Part shown: positions 40,758-51,950 of the stretch, piece by piece
How positions within the stretch are numbered: position 1 is the first letter of the stretch
Layout of the letters: each line of letters begins with the position of its first letter
Origin: Ralstonia pickettii
GTDB taxonomy: Bacteria; Pseudomonadota; Gammaproteobacteria; Burkholderiales; Burkholderiaceae
Assembly (NCBI RefSeq): GCF_000607165.1
Contig: NZ_JFZG01000006.1
Coordinates: 186,001-250,000, forward strand
Direction of reading: 5' to 3'
Length of the DNA: 64,000 bases
Notes under the pieces: generated by a model
Databases searched by the model: none
Told to the model about the DNA's origin: nothing
What the model saw: only the letters and a program-made list of their open reading frames with translations
Position numbers and translations under genes: made by a program

Positions 40758-41807
40758 CTACTTGATGAGTTTCGCCTCGCGCAACGTACGCAGCGCCTGC
40801 TTGTAAGCCGATTGCTGCTGCAGCTTCGCCCAGTCCTTCACGGCGCGACCACCAAACAACCGCCGCACGCGCCGCTGCGACGCCTTGCCCATCGGCACAT
40901 CCAACTCGCCGAGCAGTTGATCGGCCTTTTCCGGCGCATTGCAGATCAGCACCATGTCGCAGCCGGCCGTGAGCGCCGCTCGTGCGCCATCGACGACCGT
41001 GCCGGCAACGCTCGCGCCTTCCATGCTCAGGTCATCACTGAAGATCACGCCGTCGAAGTTGAAATGCGCGCGCAGCATGTCCTGCAGCCAGAAGCGAGAG
41101 AAGCCCGCCGGATTCGGATCGACCGCCGAGTAAATCACGTGCGCCGGCATCACTGACTGCAGGCCGATTCCCATCCACCCGTAGGGCTGCGCGTCGTCAG
41201 CGAGGATAGCCTCCAGCGGGCGCTCGTCCACCGGCACGGCGATGTGCGAATCAGCCTGGACGTAGCCGTGGCCGGGGAAATGCTTGCCGCAGTTCGACAT
41301 GCCGGCTAGGCGCAGGCCCAGTGTCAGGTGGTTGGCCAGCATCGTTACCACGCGCGGGTCGCGATGGAACGCGCGATCGCCGATCACGCTGCTGCTACCG
41401 TAGTCGAGATCGAGCACGGGCGTGAAGCTCAGGTCGATATCGCACGCGCGCAGTTCGGCGGCCAGCACGTAGCCGCAAGCCGTGGCAACGCGCGTCGCGG
41501 CCAGCACGTCGGTGTCCCAGAGCTTGCCCAGCGCGCCCATGGCGGGTAGATGCGTGAAACCGTCGGTCTTGGCGCGCTGCACGCGACCGCCTTCGTGGTC
41601 GATGCAAATCAGCACGTCGTTGCGAATCGCGCGAATGGCCTGCGTGAGCGCCGTCAATTGCGCGCGCGATTCAAAGTTGCGCGCAAACAGGATCACGCCG
41701 CCCGTCAGCGGATGGGCAATGCGTCGAACATCGTCGGGGCCGAGTTCCAGGCCGGCAACATCCAGAACGATCGGGCCCGGGTGCTTCTGCTTCTTGGTTT
41801 GAGTCAT
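40758..41807 (-). CDS. nagZ: Beta-N-acetylhexosaminidase NagZ
   Basis: This 349-residue cytoplasmic GH3 enzyme removes N-acetylglucosamine from anhydro-muropeptides during cell-wall recycling. Motifs are [38 protein letters not shown] (the catalytic loop His) and SDDLSMEGA (the nucleophile Asp). The start overlaps the acpS stop by 4 bp, and it is the last gene of the operon. Confidence 0.95.
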   Translation of the reverse strand: MTQTKKQKHPGPIVLDVAGLELGPDDVRRIAHPLTGGVILFARNFESRAQLTALTQAIRAIRNDVLICIDHEGGRVQRAKTDGFTHLPAMGALGKLWDTDVLAATRVATACGYVLAAELRACDIDLSFTPVLDLDYGSSSVIGDRAFHRDPRVVTMLANHLTLGLRLAGMSNCGKHFPGHGYVQADSHIAVPVDERPLEAILADDAQPYGWMGIGLQSVMPAHVIYSAVDPNPAGFSRFWLQDMLRAHFNFDGVIFSDDLSMEGASVAGTVVDGARAALTAGCDMVLICNAPEKADQLLGELDVPMGKASQRRVRRLFGGRAVKDWAKLQQQSAYKQALRTLREAKLIK

Positions 41808-42244
41808 GCGGAGGATTTCGTTTGCAACTCGGCAACGGCGAAGGCGACTGCATAGTCGCGTTCGTCCGTCACACTGATCTGGATATGAAGGCCGTGCTGC
41901 GTGATCCAGTCGGCCAGTTCGCCGCTATAGCGCACCACAGGTTGGCCGGATGGCAAGTTCAGCGTCTGTACCGCCCGCCACGTCATCGGCCAGCGCATTC
42001 CCAGGCCGATGGCCTTGGACACGGCTTCCTTGGCGGCAAAACGCGTGGCAAGGAACGCAAGGCCACGCCGCTCGGAGCGCGCCTTCCGGGCATGGTAGAC
42101 ACGCAGCTCATCGGGCCCGAGCACCTTTTCGGCAAAGCGGCCGTTAGTCCGCTGCATCACGCCTTCGACGCGCTCGATCTGGATGATGTCGGTGCCGATG
42201 CCGTAAATCGCACCGGACGCCGCGGCGGCGGCGCGTTCGTTCAT
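41804..42244 (-). CDS. acpS: Holo-ACP synthase
   Basis: This 146-residue enzyme transfers 4'-phosphopantetheine from CoA to acyl carrier protein (acpP at 55236 here). Motifs are [13 protein letters not shown] (metal-binding Asp) and [12 protein letters not shown]. It has a short Ala-rich extension at the N-terminus. ATG 42244 overlaps the pdxJ stop. Confidence 0.94.
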
Positions 42245-43032
42245 ACGGGCACGCCCGGGTGTGCGGCCGCCGGCGTGGTGGACGACAGCCGCGCCGCGAC
42301 CATGATCGCCTTCATCTCGCGCACCGCGTTCTGCCAACCGGCAAACACCGCGTGCGCAACGACGGCGTGGCCGATGTTGAGTTCGTGAATGCCAGCGATG
42401 GCCGCAATCGGCTGCACGTTCGTGTAGTGGAGGCCGTGGCCTGCGTTCACGCGCACGCCCCAGCGGATACCTTCTTCCACCGCGGTTTCGATGCGAACGA
42501 GCTCTGCCCGGAGCTCGGCGTCGTCCGTAGCTTCGGCATAGCGGCCCGTGTGTAATTCGATGACGGGCGCGCCGGCAGCGGCCGCCGCCTCGATCTGTGC
42601 CGCATCCGGATCGATGAACAGCGACACGCGGATGCCCGCATCGGCCAGTTGCTTGCAAGCGGCTTGCACCTTGGCGAAACCACCCACCACGTCCAAGCCG
42701 CCTTCGGTGGTGACTTCCTGGCGGCGCTCGGGCACGAGGCAGACATCCTGCGGGCCGATGTCGCACGCGATGTCGAGCATCTCCTGCGTGACGGCGCACT
42801 CCAGGTTCATGCGCGTGCGCAGTTGCGGCCGCAGCGCGCGTACGTCGGCGTCCTTGATGTGGCGACGATCTTCGCGCAGATGCAGGGTGATGAGGTCGGC
42901 GCCGGCTTCTTCAGCCAACAGCGCCGCGGCGATCGGGTCCGGGTAAGTGGTACCGCGCGCGTTGCGCAGCGTGGCGACGTGGTCGATGTTGATGCCCAGG
43001 TCGATGATTCCCGGCGAGGCATGAAAGATCAT
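42241..43032 (-). CDS. pdxJ: Pyridoxine 5'-phosphate synthase
   Basis: This 263-residue TIM-barrel enzyme condenses 3-amino-1-hydroxyacetone phosphate with deoxyxylulose phosphate in vitamin B6 synthesis. [34 protein letters not shown] and [12 protein letters not shown] are conserved. The start overlaps the recO stop and the stop overlaps the acpS start. That order (recO-pdxJ-acpS) is widely conserved. Confidence 0.96.
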
Positions 43033-43850
43033 AGTTTCTGCAAGTCGATCAGGATCTGGCGCGTCGAAAGCGGCGTGCCGTGCAAATGATAATGCAGCAG
43101 GAAACGCATCAGGCTGCGGCTTTGCTGCGCGGTCGTTGGGCGTGACGCGTAATCGTCATGTTCCATGTCGATCAGCGTCTGGCCCCGCAAAACAGGCCAG
43201 GACGATGGATCGCTCGGCAGCGTCCGTCGGATGCCGCGCTCCGGGTGATAGACATATTCGGCGTCGGCTTGCACCGGCTCACCGTCGATGCAGCGGTCGA
43301 GCCGTGCAGCGAAGCCAGTCTCACGTAGCAGCACACGTTCGAACGCGCGTAGCGTGAAGGCCGCGGGTTCACCATGAGCAAGCTTGTTGAGCGCTTCGAC
43401 GTAGTGTGAGAACAGTACCGGGTGGCCGTCTTCGCGGGCGACGAACTTGACGAGCAGTTCGTTCAGATAGAAACCGGATAGCAGCCCCTCCCCGCCCAAC
43501 GGCAGCATGCCGCCGACCCACTCGGCACGGGTCAGCGTGCGCACATCACCTCGCCCGCTCCAGGAAAGCGACAGCGGCTGAAATGTCTGCAGCACCGCGC
43601 GCAGGGCCGAATGCGGTCGCTTCGCCCCCTTGGCGACCAACGCCATGCGCCCATAGTCCGGCGTGAAGACATCGATAATGAGGCTGGTTTCCCGATATGG
43701 GTAACTGTGCAGCACGAAGGCCGGCTGCGCAGCGACGCGTGTTTCGGAACGCCCGGCAGGAAAGCTCTTGCGCGGCGCGGCGCCGGCTACGCTTTCCTCG
43801 GCGAGCCATTCCGCGGCCTCGTCCGGAATCGGATCGGATCGTCCCGCCAT
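43029..43850 (-). CDS. recO: DNA repair protein RecO
   Basis: This 273-residue RecFOR mediator loads RecA on SSB-coated DNA. The OB-fold region begins near residue 40 ([35 protein letters not shown]) after a family-variable N-terminal tail. A helical C-domain follows. ATG 43850 is taken; the open frame farther upstream overlaps era and is not used. Confidence 0.93.
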
Positions 43851-43881
43851 CGAGCGTGTGTAGAGTGGCCCGGCTGAGTGG

Positions 43882-44820
43882 TTACTCGTAGCCGTAGGCG
43901 CGCAGGCCGGCTTCGTTGTCGGCCCAACCGCTCTTGACCTTGATCCAGACCTCCAGATACACCTTGCCGTCGAACAGTTTTTCCATGTCCATGCGGGCTT
44001 CAGTGGAGATCTGCTTGAGCTTGGCACCCTTCGCGCCAATGATCATCGCCTTGTGCGCATCGCGGTCAACCAAGATGGTCACGAATACTCGGCGCAGGCG
44101 GCCTTCGGTCTCGAATTTGTCGACGATGACGGTGCTGGAATACGGCAATTCGTCGCCAGTCCAGCGGAAGACCTTCTCGCGAACAATTTCTGCGGCCAGG
44201 AAGCGCTCGCTGCGATCGGTCAGCGCTTCCGGGTCGTACATCGGTTCGCCTTCCGGCAGGTACGGGCGCACGATGCCGAGCAAGCGGTCGATGTCGTCGC
44301 GGTTCTTGGCCGACATCGGCACGATTTCGGCAAACGGAAACACCTGTGCCATGTCCTGCAGGAACACGGCGACCATCTCGGCGCGCGTGTATGCGTCGAG
44401 CCGATCGACCTTGTTGACAATCAGGATCACGGGCGTCTCGCGCGGCAGCAGCGAGAGCACCTTCTCGTCGTCCGGGCCATAGCGGCCCGCTTCAACCACG
44501 AACAACACGGCATCCACCGACGTAAGCGTGGAGGTGACTGCGCGGTTCAGCGAGCGGTTCAGCGCCGTGGCGTGGCGTGTCTGAAAGCCCGGCGTATCGA
44601 CGAAGACGAACTGGGCGTCATCGGTCGTCTGAATGCCAGTGATGCGGTGGCGCGTGGTCTGCGCCTTGCGCGATGTGATGCTGACTTTCTGGCCCACCAG
44701 GGCATTCATCAGCGTGGATTTGCCGACGTTCGGCCGCCCAACAATGGCGACCATGCCGCAGCGGAACCCCTCCGGCACACCAGATTCTGGCTGCGGAGGT
44801 TGCAATGGGGTGTCGCTCAT
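43882..44820 (-). CDS. era: GTPase Era
   Basis: This 312-residue ribosome-assembly GTPase has G1 [10 protein letters not shown]3 DTPGFQ and G4 NKVD, with a KH domain at the C-terminus ([27 protein letters not shown]) that binds the 3' end of 16S rRNA. It lies 8 bp after rnc on the same strand, the standard rnc-era pair. Confidence 0.97.
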   Translation of the reverse strand: MSDTPLQPPQPESGVPEGFRCGMVAIVGRPNVGKSTLMNALVGQKVSITSRKAQTTRHRITGIQTTDDAQFVFVDTPGFQTRHATALNRSLNRAVTSTLTSVDAVLFVVEAGRYGPDDEKVLSLLPRETPVILIVNKVDRLDAYTRAEMVAVFLQDMAQVFPFAEIVPMSAKNRDDIDRLLGIVRPYLPEGEPMYDPEALTDRSERFLAAEIVREKVFRWTGDELPYSSTVIVDKFETEGRLRRVFVTILVDRDAHKAMIIGAKGAKLKQISTEARMDMEKLFDGKVYLEVWIKVKSGWADNEAGLRAYGYE

Positions 44821-44828
44821 TTATCTGA

Positions 44829-45599
44829 TCATTCCTTCAACCTGAGAGACAACTGCGGATCGGGCGGCGTAGCCTGCTTGCGCGTCTTGCCGGTGCGCTC
44901 GGCGCGGCTGCGCTTGACGAGCTGCGGCACTAGGCGATGCGCTTCATCCAGGGCCAGCTTGGCCGCCGATTGCTCGGCCGCGCGCCGCGATGCCCCGCTG
45001 CCAGAGACGCGAATCTCCAGCTTCGGGATCGAGCACTCGACCTCGAACTGCTGATTATGCGCCGCGCCGTGGGTAGCAACCACCGTGTACAGCGGCAACG
45101 CAATCTTGTGACCTTGGAGGTACTCCTGCAACAGCGTCTTGGCGTCCTTGCCGAGCGTGCGCGGGTCGACCTGTTCAAGGATCGGGATATAGAGTTTGCG
45201 GATCAGGGTGCGGGCAGCATCGAAGCCGCCGTCGAGGAACACCGCCCCGAAAATCGCTTCGAGCGCATCAGCCAGGATCGAAGGCCGGCGGAAACCACCG
45301 CTCTTCAATTCACCTTCGCCCAAACGTAGGGCATCGGGCAACAGCAACATCTGCGCAATCTCGTACAGCGCCTGCTGCTTGACCAGATTGGCCCGCACGC
45401 GCGAGAGATCGCCCTCATCCAACTTGCCGAACATGCCGTAGAGCATGTCGGCGACGGCGCAATTCAGGATTGAATCGCCAAGAAATTCCAGGCGCTCGTT
45501 GTGCATCGCGCTGTGGCTGCGATGGGTGAGCGCCTGCTGCAGCAACTCCGGTTTGCTGAAGCGGTAGCCAAGACGTTGCTGTAGTGCATCCAAACTCAT
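44829..45599 (-). CDS. rnc: Ribonuclease III
   Basis: This 256-residue double-strand RNase has the nuclease signature [12 protein letters not shown] with metal-binding Glu/Asp, and a C-terminal dsRNA-binding domain (~155-225). A basic tail is longer than in E. coli. It processes rRNA and some mRNAs. It starts 1 bp before the DUF4845 stop and is co-directional. Confidence 0.97.
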   Translation of the reverse strand: MSLDALQQRLGYRFSKPELLQQALTHRSHSAMHNERLEFLGDSILNCAVADMLYGMFGKLDEGDLSRVRANLVKQQALYEIAQMLLLPDALRLGEGELKSGGFRRPSILADALEAIFGAVFLDGGFDAARTLIRKLYIPILEQVDPRTLGKDAKTLLQEYLQGHKIALPLYTVVATHGAAHNQQFEVECSIPKLEIRVSGSGASRRAAEQSAAKLALDEAHRLVPQLVKRSRAERTGKTRKQATPPDPQLSLRLKE

Positions 45600-45600
45600 G

Positions 45601-45969
45601 TCAACGCTGGGTCCCCGAATAGGTGATCACCAGACCGATGGGGCCATACAACGGGATATCTCGCTTATAGGAGAAACGCACTGCCTGGATGGAACCACTG
45701 CCATCCAGCACTTCCAGATCTTCACCCTTGATCGACGTGATGTCGTCGATCGCGGCTTGCTTGTCAAAGGCGTTGGCCACTTCTTCGCGCGTGCTTGCAC
45801 GTTCACGCGCCTGCTTCACGGCGCGCGTGATGGCTTGATATTCCATCAGGCTTGGGACGGATCGAATAGCCGGCAGCACAAACGTGATCAGCACAATGAT
45901 GCCGATCAGGATGCCGAACATCGTAATCCCGCGCGACGGGCGTTTCAGACCGGCCTGACGAATCCGCAT
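45601..45969 (-). CDS. DUF4845 membrane protein
   Basis: This 122-residue protein has one N-terminal transmembrane segment ([22 protein letters not shown]) and a periplasmic domain. It is the DUF4845 family found between lepB and rnc in betaproteobacteria. ATG 45969 follows a GGGGGAAA ribosome-binding site, so the longer frame is rejected. The function is unknown. Confidence 0.88.
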   Translation of the reverse strand: MRIRQAGLKRPSRGITMFGILIGIIVLITFVLPAIRSVPSLMEYQAITRAVKQARERASTREEVANAFDKQAAIDDITSIKGEDLEVLDGSGSIQAVRFSYKRDIPLYGPIGLVITYSGTQR

Positions 45970-46031
45970 TGCATTTCCCCCGTTGTGCAATTGCCGAGTT
46001 TCAATAAGAGCTTTTTGCATCACTTACCGGA

Positions 46032-46925
46032 TCAATGGAAAGCACCGATCCGCTTCAGGTCACCCAGGTTCATCCAGATGAAGAACGCTTTCCCGACGAT
46101 GTTCTTGTCCGGCACGAAACCCCAGTAACGGGAGTCCGCACTGTTGTCGCGATTATCGCCCATCATGAAATAGTGACCTGCAGGTACCTTGCAGGTGAAA
46201 CCGGTCTGATTGTAAGTGCAGTTTTCGCGGAACGGAAAATCGTCCGGACCGGAGACATAAGCGGGGCGGTCGGCGTCGTTCAGGATGTTGTGCGTGACGT
46301 TGCCGAACGTCTCCTGATACTGCTTCGAGTACGTCAAGCGCTCGCCATCGAGGTAATCGGACTGCGGTGCGTAGGTGGCCGGTTGGCCATTCACGGTCAG
46401 GCGCTTGTTGTCGTACTTCACCACGTCGCCGGGCACGCCGATCACGCGCTTGATGTAGTCCATCGACTCGTCTTTCGGATAGCGAAAGACCATCACGTCG
46501 CCGCGTTGCGGTTGATTCAACTCGACGATCTTCTTGTTCACGATGGGCAAACGGATGCCATACGTGTACTTGTTGACGAGGATGAAATCACCGATCTGCA
46601 GCGTGGGAATCATCGAGCCCGACGGAATCTTGAACGGCTCGATCACGAACGAGCGCAGCAGGAACACTGCGGCGATGACCGGGAAGAAACTGGCCGTGTA
46701 CTCCAGCCACCAGGGCTGGCGCAGCTTGTCTTCAGCCAGTTGCAGACGCGCGGCACCGATGTCGCCACCGCCGCCGTACTGCGCTTGCACCTGCGCACGC
46801 GCGTCGAATTCAGCCAGTGCCGCGGCCGCAGCCGCCTGACGCTGGCGCTGGAACACGAGCTTGTCAGCCACCCACGCAATACCGGTGAGGACGACGAGAA
46901 CAAACAGAATCAGGGCGAAGTTCAT
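46032..46925 (-). CDS. lepB: Signal peptidase I
   Basis: This 297-residue membrane protease cleaves signal peptides of exported proteins. It has a hydrophobic N-terminal segment (FALILFVLVVLTGIAWV) and a second one (FFPVIAAVFLLRSFVI). The catalytic Ser is in IPSGSMIPTL and the Lys in YIKRVIGVPGD. The C-terminal GDNRDNSADSRYWG box is intact. It is 30 bp downstream of lepA. Confidence 0.97.
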   Translation of the reverse strand: MNFALILFVLVVLTGIAWVADKLVFQRQRQAAAAAALAEFDARAQVQAQYGGGGDIGAARLQLAEDKLRQPWWLEYTASFFPVIAAVFLLRSFVIEPFKIPSGSMIPTLQIGDFILVNKYTYGIRLPIVNKKIVELNQPQRGDVMVFRYPKDESMDYIKRVIGVPGDVVKYDNKRLTVNGQPATYAPQSDYLDGERLTYSKQYQETFGNVTHNILNDADRPAYVSGPDDFPFRENCTYNQTGFTCKVPAGHYFMMGDNRDNSADSRYWGFVPDKNIVGKAFFIWMNLGDLKRIGAFH

Positions 46926-46955
46926 GGATGAGAGATCGTCCGAGCGATGTCTGGA

Positions 46956-48755
46956 TTATTTTTCTTCGACGCGCAGGATGGCCAGGAAGGCCTCTTGCGG
47001 AATTTCAACGGTACCAACCTGCTTCATGCGCTTCTTGCCCTCTTTCTGCTTTTCGAGAAGCTTCTTCTTGCGCGAGATATCACCGCCGTAGCACTTGGCC
47101 AGCACGTTTTTGCGCAGCGCCTTGACGTTTTCGCGGGCGATCACATTGGCGCCAATGGCTGCCTGGATTGCCACGTCGTACATCTGGCGCGGAATGATCT
47201 CGCGCATCTTGGCGGCCACTTCACGGCCACGGTACGTACTGTTTGAACGGTGGACGATGATGGACAGCGCATCGACCTTGTCGCCGTTGATCAGGATGTC
47301 GACCTTGACCACGTCCGACACGCGGTACTCCTTGAACTCGTAATCCATCGACGCATAACCGCGCGAAACGGATTTCAGCCGGTCGAAGAAGTCCAGCACG
47401 ATCTCGCCCATCGGGATCTCATACGTCAGCTGAACTTGGCGGCCGTGGTAGCTCATGTTGATCTGTGAGCCGCGCTTCTGCTCGCACAACGTAATCACGG
47501 CGCCCACGTAATCCTGCGGCATGTACAGATTGACCGTGACGATCGGTTCGAGAATCGCCTCGATCTTGCTCGGGTCCGCGGGCATCTTGGCGGGGTTTTC
47601 CACCTGCATCATCGTGCCGTCGCGCAGTTGCACCTGATAGACCACCGTCGGCGCGGTGGTGATCAGATCCATGTCGAATTCGCGCTCCAGGCGCTCCTGC
47701 ACGATCTCCATGTGCAACAGACCAAGGAAGCCACAGCGGAAGCCGAAGCCCAGCGCCTGCGACACTTCCGGCTCGTACTGCAGCGAGGCGTCGTTGAGCT
47801 TGAGCTTTTCCAGCGATTCACGCAGCGCTTCGTACTGGTTGGCTTCCACCGGATACAGGCCGGCAAACACCTGCGGCTTGACTTCCTTGAAGCCCGGCAG
47901 CGGCGCCTCGGCCTTGCGCGGTGCAACGTGGGTGATGGTGTCACCCACCTTGGCGGCCTTCAGTTCCTTGATGCCGGCGATGACAAAGCCCACCTGCCCC
48001 GCGGACAGCGATTCGCGCGGCACCGACTTCGGCGAGAACACGCCCACCTGTTCCACCAAGTGCTGCGCACCGGTTGCCATCAGCAGGATTTTATCTTTGG
48101 CGCGCAGCGTGCCGTTCACCACGCGCACCAGCATCACCACACCGACATAGTTGTCGAACCACGAGTCGATAATGAGCGCTTGCAGCGGCGCGGCCGGGTC
48201 ACCCTTGGGCGCTGGCACCTTGGCAATCAGCGCTTCCAGTACGTCGGCCACGCCTACGCCGGTCTTGGCAGAGCAGCGCGTCGCGTCTGTCGCGTCGATG
48301 CCGATCACGTCTTCGATTTCCTGGATCGCGTTGTCCGGATCGGCCGCAGGCAAGTCGATTTTGTTGAGCACCGGCACCACTTCCACACCCAGCTCGATGG
48401 CGGTGTAACAGTTGGCAACGGTTTGCGCCTCCACGCCTTGGGAAGCATCGACCACCAGCAGAGCACCTTCGCACGCGGATAGCGAGCGACTGACTTCGTA
48501 GCTGAAGTCGACGTGTCCCGGGGTGTCGATCAGGTTGAGGTTATAGACCTTGCCGTCCCGTGCTTTGTAGGACAACGCGGCGGTCTGCGCCTTGATGGTA
48601 ATGCCGCGTTCCTTCTCGATGTCCATCGAGTCCAGTACTTGGGCTTCCATCTCGCGGTCGGAGAGCCCGCCACACAACTGGATGATGCGATCGGCCAGCG
48701 TCGATTTGCCGTGGTCGATGTGGGCGATGATCGAGAAATTGCGGATATTGTCCAT
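46956..48755 (-). CDS. lepA: Elongation factor 4 (LepA)
   Basis: This 599-residue translational GTPase acts in initiation and ribosome assembly. G1 is AHIDHGKST, the switch is ERGITI, G3 is DTPGHVDFS and G4 NKIDLP. The C-terminal LepA domain ends in [26 protein letters not shown] 48755 ([13 protein letters not shown]) is chosen; 108 extra bases upstream in frame are probably untranslated. It lies upstream of lepB as in E. coli. Confidence 0.97.
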   Translation of the reverse strand: MDNIRNFSIIAHIDHGKSTLADRIIQLCGGLSDREMEAQVLDSMDIEKERGITIKAQTAALSYKARDGKVYNLNLIDTPGHVDFSYEVSRSLSACEGALLVVDASQGVEAQTVANCYTAIELGVEVVPVLNKIDLPAADPDNAIQEIEDVIGIDATDATRCSAKTGVGVADVLEALIAKVPAPKGDPAAPLQALIIDSWFDNYVGVVMLVRVVNGTLRAKDKILLMATGAQHLVEQVGVFSPKSVPRESLSAGQVGFVIAGIKELKAAKVGDTITHVAPRKAEAPLPGFKEVKPQVFAGLYPVEANQYEALRESLEKLKLNDASLQYEPEVSQALGFGFRCGFLGLLHMEIVQERLEREFDMDLITTAPTVVYQVQLRDGTMMQVENPAKMPADPSKIEAILEPIVTVNLYMPQDYVGAVITLCEQKRGSQINMSYHGRQVQLTYEIPMGEIVLDFFDRLKSVSRGYASMDYEFKEYRVSDVVKVDILINGDKVDALSIIVHRSNSTYRGREVAAKMREIIPRQMYDVAIQAAIGANVIARENVKALRKNVLAKCYGGDISRKKKLLEKQKEGKKRMKQVGTVEIPQEAFLAILRVEEK

Positions 48756-48929
48756 CGAATGCGTCGAAAAGCGCCCATCCCGGGCGCGTCTGCCGGGAGC
48801 GCGAGGCGGTACCGGCATGGCCGGCGCACATTGGCTGCGCTGGCGGGAGGTATTGGATTCCAAGCCGAACTTGCGACACAGAAATCGTGCAATGCAAAAA
48901 TCGGCGCTAACAGGCGATTTTACCGGATT

Positions 48930-49250
48930 TCAGGGGGCTTCCCGCGCCTCTTTTTGCGGCAGGGGCGCTGTGTCAGGCGCACGCGCCGTCTGCGCTGCAA
49001 GCCATGCCTGCACGGCAGGCACATCGAGAAAGTAGTGACACAACTCCCGCACGTCTTGGGGCGAGGCCGCCGGGCCCCCGGTCATCAGTACGGGCACCAA
49101 CTCGTCAAACCGCGCTTCCAGCGCCGGATCGCTGTCGACGTCCACTTCGTGCAGCACAAAAGAAAAACCGCGCCGGAGCGGCTCCAGCGCGTTCTTCATG
49201 TCGTCGCACAAGTGGCAGTACGTGCGTCCGTAGAGCGTCAGCTCGATCAC
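48930..49250 (-). CDS. Glutaredoxin-family protein
   Basis: This 106-residue small thioredoxin-fold protein (DUF836 type) has ELTLYGRTYCHLCDDMKNALEPL, with a CxxC pair, then HEVDVDSDPALEARFDELVPVLM. It starts at a GTG that overlaps the mucD stop (GTGA), so it is coupled to the protease gene. Between it and lepA are 174 bp with nothing clear. The substrate is unknown. Confidence 0.88.
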   Translation of the reverse strand: MIELTLYGRTYCHLCDDMKNALEPLRRGFSFVLHEVDVDSDPALEARFDELVPVLMTGGPAASPQDVRELCHYFLDVPAVQAWLAAQTARAPDTAPLPQKEAREAP

Positions 49251-50758
49251 TGGCCGCTACCCGAACGGGCCGCGCTCGGGCGCAGTGTCACCACCTGGGT
49301 CGCATCGCCACGGCGTACAAACACGGCAACCATGCGGTTTTTGTCGAGCTTGGCGACCACCTCGTTGAACTGCTTGGCGTTGGAGACGTCGGTATCGCCC
49401 ACGCGCAGAATGAGATCACCCGGTCGAATGCCGACGCGCGCCGCCGGCCCTTCAGAGACCTGCACTTCAACGCCACTCTTGGTCTTGAACTCGCGACGCG
49501 CGCCGTCAGACAAGTCAGCCACCACCAGCCCCAGCGCATTCGGCTTGCCCGGACCCTGCTGGCTGTTATCAGGCTGCGCGCCCTTGGCGCGCTGCGCCAC
49601 CTTGGTGTCGGCCTGCAACTCGGCGACCGTCACGGTCAGATCGCGCGTTGCGCCCTTGCGCCAGACCTGCACGGTAGCGCGCGCCCCCGGCTTGGTTTCG
49701 CCGACTTGGCGCTGCAGGTCACCCGCCTTCTCGACATCGCGGCCGTTGTACTTCAAGACGATGTCACCGGCCTCGATGCCGGCCTTGTCCGCCGGACCGC
49801 CCGATTCGACATTGCCAACATAGGCGCCGCGCGCACGGCCCAGACCCAGCGACTCCGCTGCATCCTTCGGCACGTTGTCGATTGCCACACCGATGCGGCC
49901 GCGTGTCACGCGCCCCGTCGCCTTCAACTGCTCAGCCACACGCATCGCCTCGTCGATCGGAATCGAGAACGAGATGCCCATGTAGCCGCCGCTTTGGCTG
50001 TAGATCTGGTTGTTGATGCCGATCACCTCGCCGCGCAGGTTGATCAACGGGCCGCCCGAGTTGCCGGGGTTGACGGCTACGTCGGATTGGATGAACGGCA
50101 GGTAGTCGCCCGTATCGCGCCCCTTGGCCGACACAATGCCTGCAGTCACCGTATTGTCCAGCCCAAACGGGGAACCGATTGCGAGCACCCACTCGCCTAC
50201 GCGCACCTTGTCGGAATCGCCGAGCTTCAGGCTAGGCAGAGCACTCGCCTCGACCTTGACGAGCGCAACGTCGGTACGCTTGTCCAGGCCGATCAGCCTG
50301 GCCTTGTACTCGCGCTTGTCGATCAGCGTGACATAGATGGTTTCCGCGCCTTCCACCACATGCGCGTTGGTCAGGATGTAGCCGTCGCCTGAAATGATGA
50401 AGCCGGAACCGACACCGCGGCTCTGCTCCTCTTCCTGTTGCGGCGGCGCGTTGCGGCGCTTCTGACCCTGCCCCGGCATGCCCGGCATCGGTACACCGAA
50501 GAAGCGGCGGAAGAACTCGGCCATGTCGTCATCGTTCGGACCACCCTGCTGCATACGGACCTTTTCGGTCGTGCGGATGTTGACGACAGCGGGGCTCACC
50601 TTCTCGACCAGATCGGCAAAATCAGGCAAACCATACGTGCCCGTGGCCACGCTACCCGTGGCGTTCTGTGCGTGGGCCGGCGCCAGCGCGCTCCCAACCG
50701 CCACAGCGGCGGCAACGCACAGCAGACGCAAGGCGTGAACGGATCGAGCGGTACGCAT
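49247..50758 (-). CDS. mucD: Periplasmic Do-type serine protease (MucD/DegP)
   Basis: This 503-residue protease/chaperone has a signal peptide (TARSVHALRLLCVAAAVAVGSALAPAHAQ). The catalytic triad His is in ILTNAHVVEG, Asp in DKRTDVALVKV and Ser in VNPGNSGGPL, with two PDZ domains. It degrades misfolded envelope proteins and dampens sigma-E signalling. It is part of the rpoE-rseA-rseB-mucD cluster, the betaproteobacterial form of algU-mucABCD. ATG 50758 starts the signal peptide. Confidence 0.95.
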   Translation of the reverse strand: MRTARSVHALRLLCVAAAVAVGSALAPAHAQNATGSVATGTYGLPDFADLVEKVSPAVVNIRTTEKVRMQQGGPNDDDMAEFFRRFFGVPMPGMPGQGQKRRNAPPQQEEEQSRGVGSGFIISGDGYILTNAHVVEGAETIYVTLIDKREYKARLIGLDKRTDVALVKVEASALPSLKLGDSDKVRVGEWVLAIGSPFGLDNTVTAGIVSAKGRDTGDYLPFIQSDVAVNPGNSGGPLINLRGEVIGINNQIYSQSGGYMGISFSIPIDEAMRVAEQLKATGRVTRGRIGVAIDNVPKDAAESLGLGRARGAYVGNVESGGPADKAGIEAGDIVLKYNGRDVEKAGDLQRQVGETKPGARATVQVWRKGATRDLTVTVAELQADTKVAQRAKGAQPDNSQQGPGKPNALGLVVADLSDGARREFKTKSGVEVQVSEGPAARVGIRPGDLILRVGDTDVSNAKQFNEVVAKLDKNRMVAVFVRRGDATQVVTLRPSAARSGSGQ

Positions 50759-50843
50759 GAAAGCTCCCCGGAACAAGAACAGATAGAGAATTGGCACTGC
50801 GCGACCACGTCGCGCACCCAAGATAGATGCCGGCTTGTGGCTA

Positions 50844-51950
50844 TTACGGCGCGCTGGCCGGCTTGTTGGCCGCGTTGGCGGACACCGGCTTGTAGTCGAC
50901 TGCTGCGCCAAACTGCTTGATGGTAGCAAACGGGACTTCGCCCACGACCGTCAGCCAGAAATCGGCAACACGTCGCACCATCACATGCGTAGCGCCTTGT
51001 GAGATGAAGCCTTCGCGGCGCGTGCGCTTTTCCGATACCGGCTCGATAAAGAGCGACAGCCCTGCCAACCCGTCGCTAAACACGACCTGCTGGACCTCGA
51101 AACCGGAACTGTTCTTGCCGGCTGGCGCAATGTCGCCCAGCGGACGGCGCACCTCACGGATCTTCTGGAAGCCCTTGACAGGGTTGCCGATCGTCCAGCC
51201 TTGCTCGGCAAGGTTAGTCGGCTGGGTCACGATCTCGTATTGATTCCAGCCGTTCAGGTTCTTGAGCGCAGTAACGATCTTCTGCTTTTCCGACGGCACA
51301 CCCAACTCAACTTGCGAGAAGGCAACCTGTTCAAGCACCTTGCCGTCTTCACCGATGGTCTGGGCGCGCATCAACAAACCACTGTTGCGCTCCGCCCAGA
51401 TTCGGTAGGCATAACGGTAGCCGTCCTTCGGATCGAGCTGAAAGACTTCACAATCCATGCCTGCGACGCGCTCGGTCGGCAGGTGGCGCATGTCGTACTG
51501 ATCAAGCACATCGCCATTGGTGGTGGCGAGCAGCGCGGGGAAGCTGTCCTTGTGCTCCTGCTTCTCCGTCACAACGAGTTTGACGTCGTAAATCAGGTTC
51601 CGGACGACGTCATTCTGGCGCAGCATTTCGCGCTGCTTGCCGTCCAGCGCCTCGACGCGCTCGTATTCGTTGTTGAAGAGATCAGCGTAATGCTGGATGC
51701 GGGTGGAGTGCATGCCGGTGCCACGCTGATACGTGAGCGTACCGACATAGTTCTGCTTGAGCGCTGCGCGATGGATTTTGGCCAGCCAGGAGGCGGCCTC
51801 CTTGCGCGGCATCGGATCGGGCTGCGGCTGGGCGGCTGTTGCCAGCGCCGAAACACACAGAAGGAGAAAAACCGACCGACGAACGGCCTGCAGCTTGCGG
51901 GCGCCTGCCCCGGCAACGGGGTGCCACACCTTCGACATGGATGCCCGCAT
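50844..51950 (-). CDS. rseB: Sigma-E regulator RseB/MucB
   Basis: This 368-residue periplasmic protein has a basic N-terminus and signal segment (VFLLLCVSALATAAQP). An outer-lipoprotein-like sensor domain follows (SWLAKIHRAALKQNYVGTLTYQRGTGMHSTRI), then a C-terminal domain (FSDGLAGLSLFIEPV). By family knowledge it binds RseA and shields it from cleavage until lipopolysaccharide or misfolded signals arrive. ATG 51950 overlaps the rseA stop. Confidence 0.93.
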   Translation of the reverse strand: MRASMSKVWHPVAGAGARKLQAVRRSVFLLLCVSALATAAQPQPDPMPRKEAASWLAKIHRAALKQNYVGTLTYQRGTGMHSTRIQHYADLFNNEYERVEALDGKQREMLRQNDVVRNLIYDVKLVVTEKQEHKDSFPALLATTNGDVLDQYDMRHLPTERVAGMDCEVFQLDPKDGYRYAYRIWAERNSGLLMRAQTIGEDGKVLEQVAFSQVELGVPSEKQKIVTALKNLNGWNQYEIVTQPTNLAEQGWTIGNPVKGFQKIREVRRPLGDIAPAGKNSSGFEVQQVVFSDGLAGLSLFIEPVSEKRTRREGFISQGATHVMVRRVADFWLTVVGEVPFATIKQFGAAVDYKPVSANAANKPASAP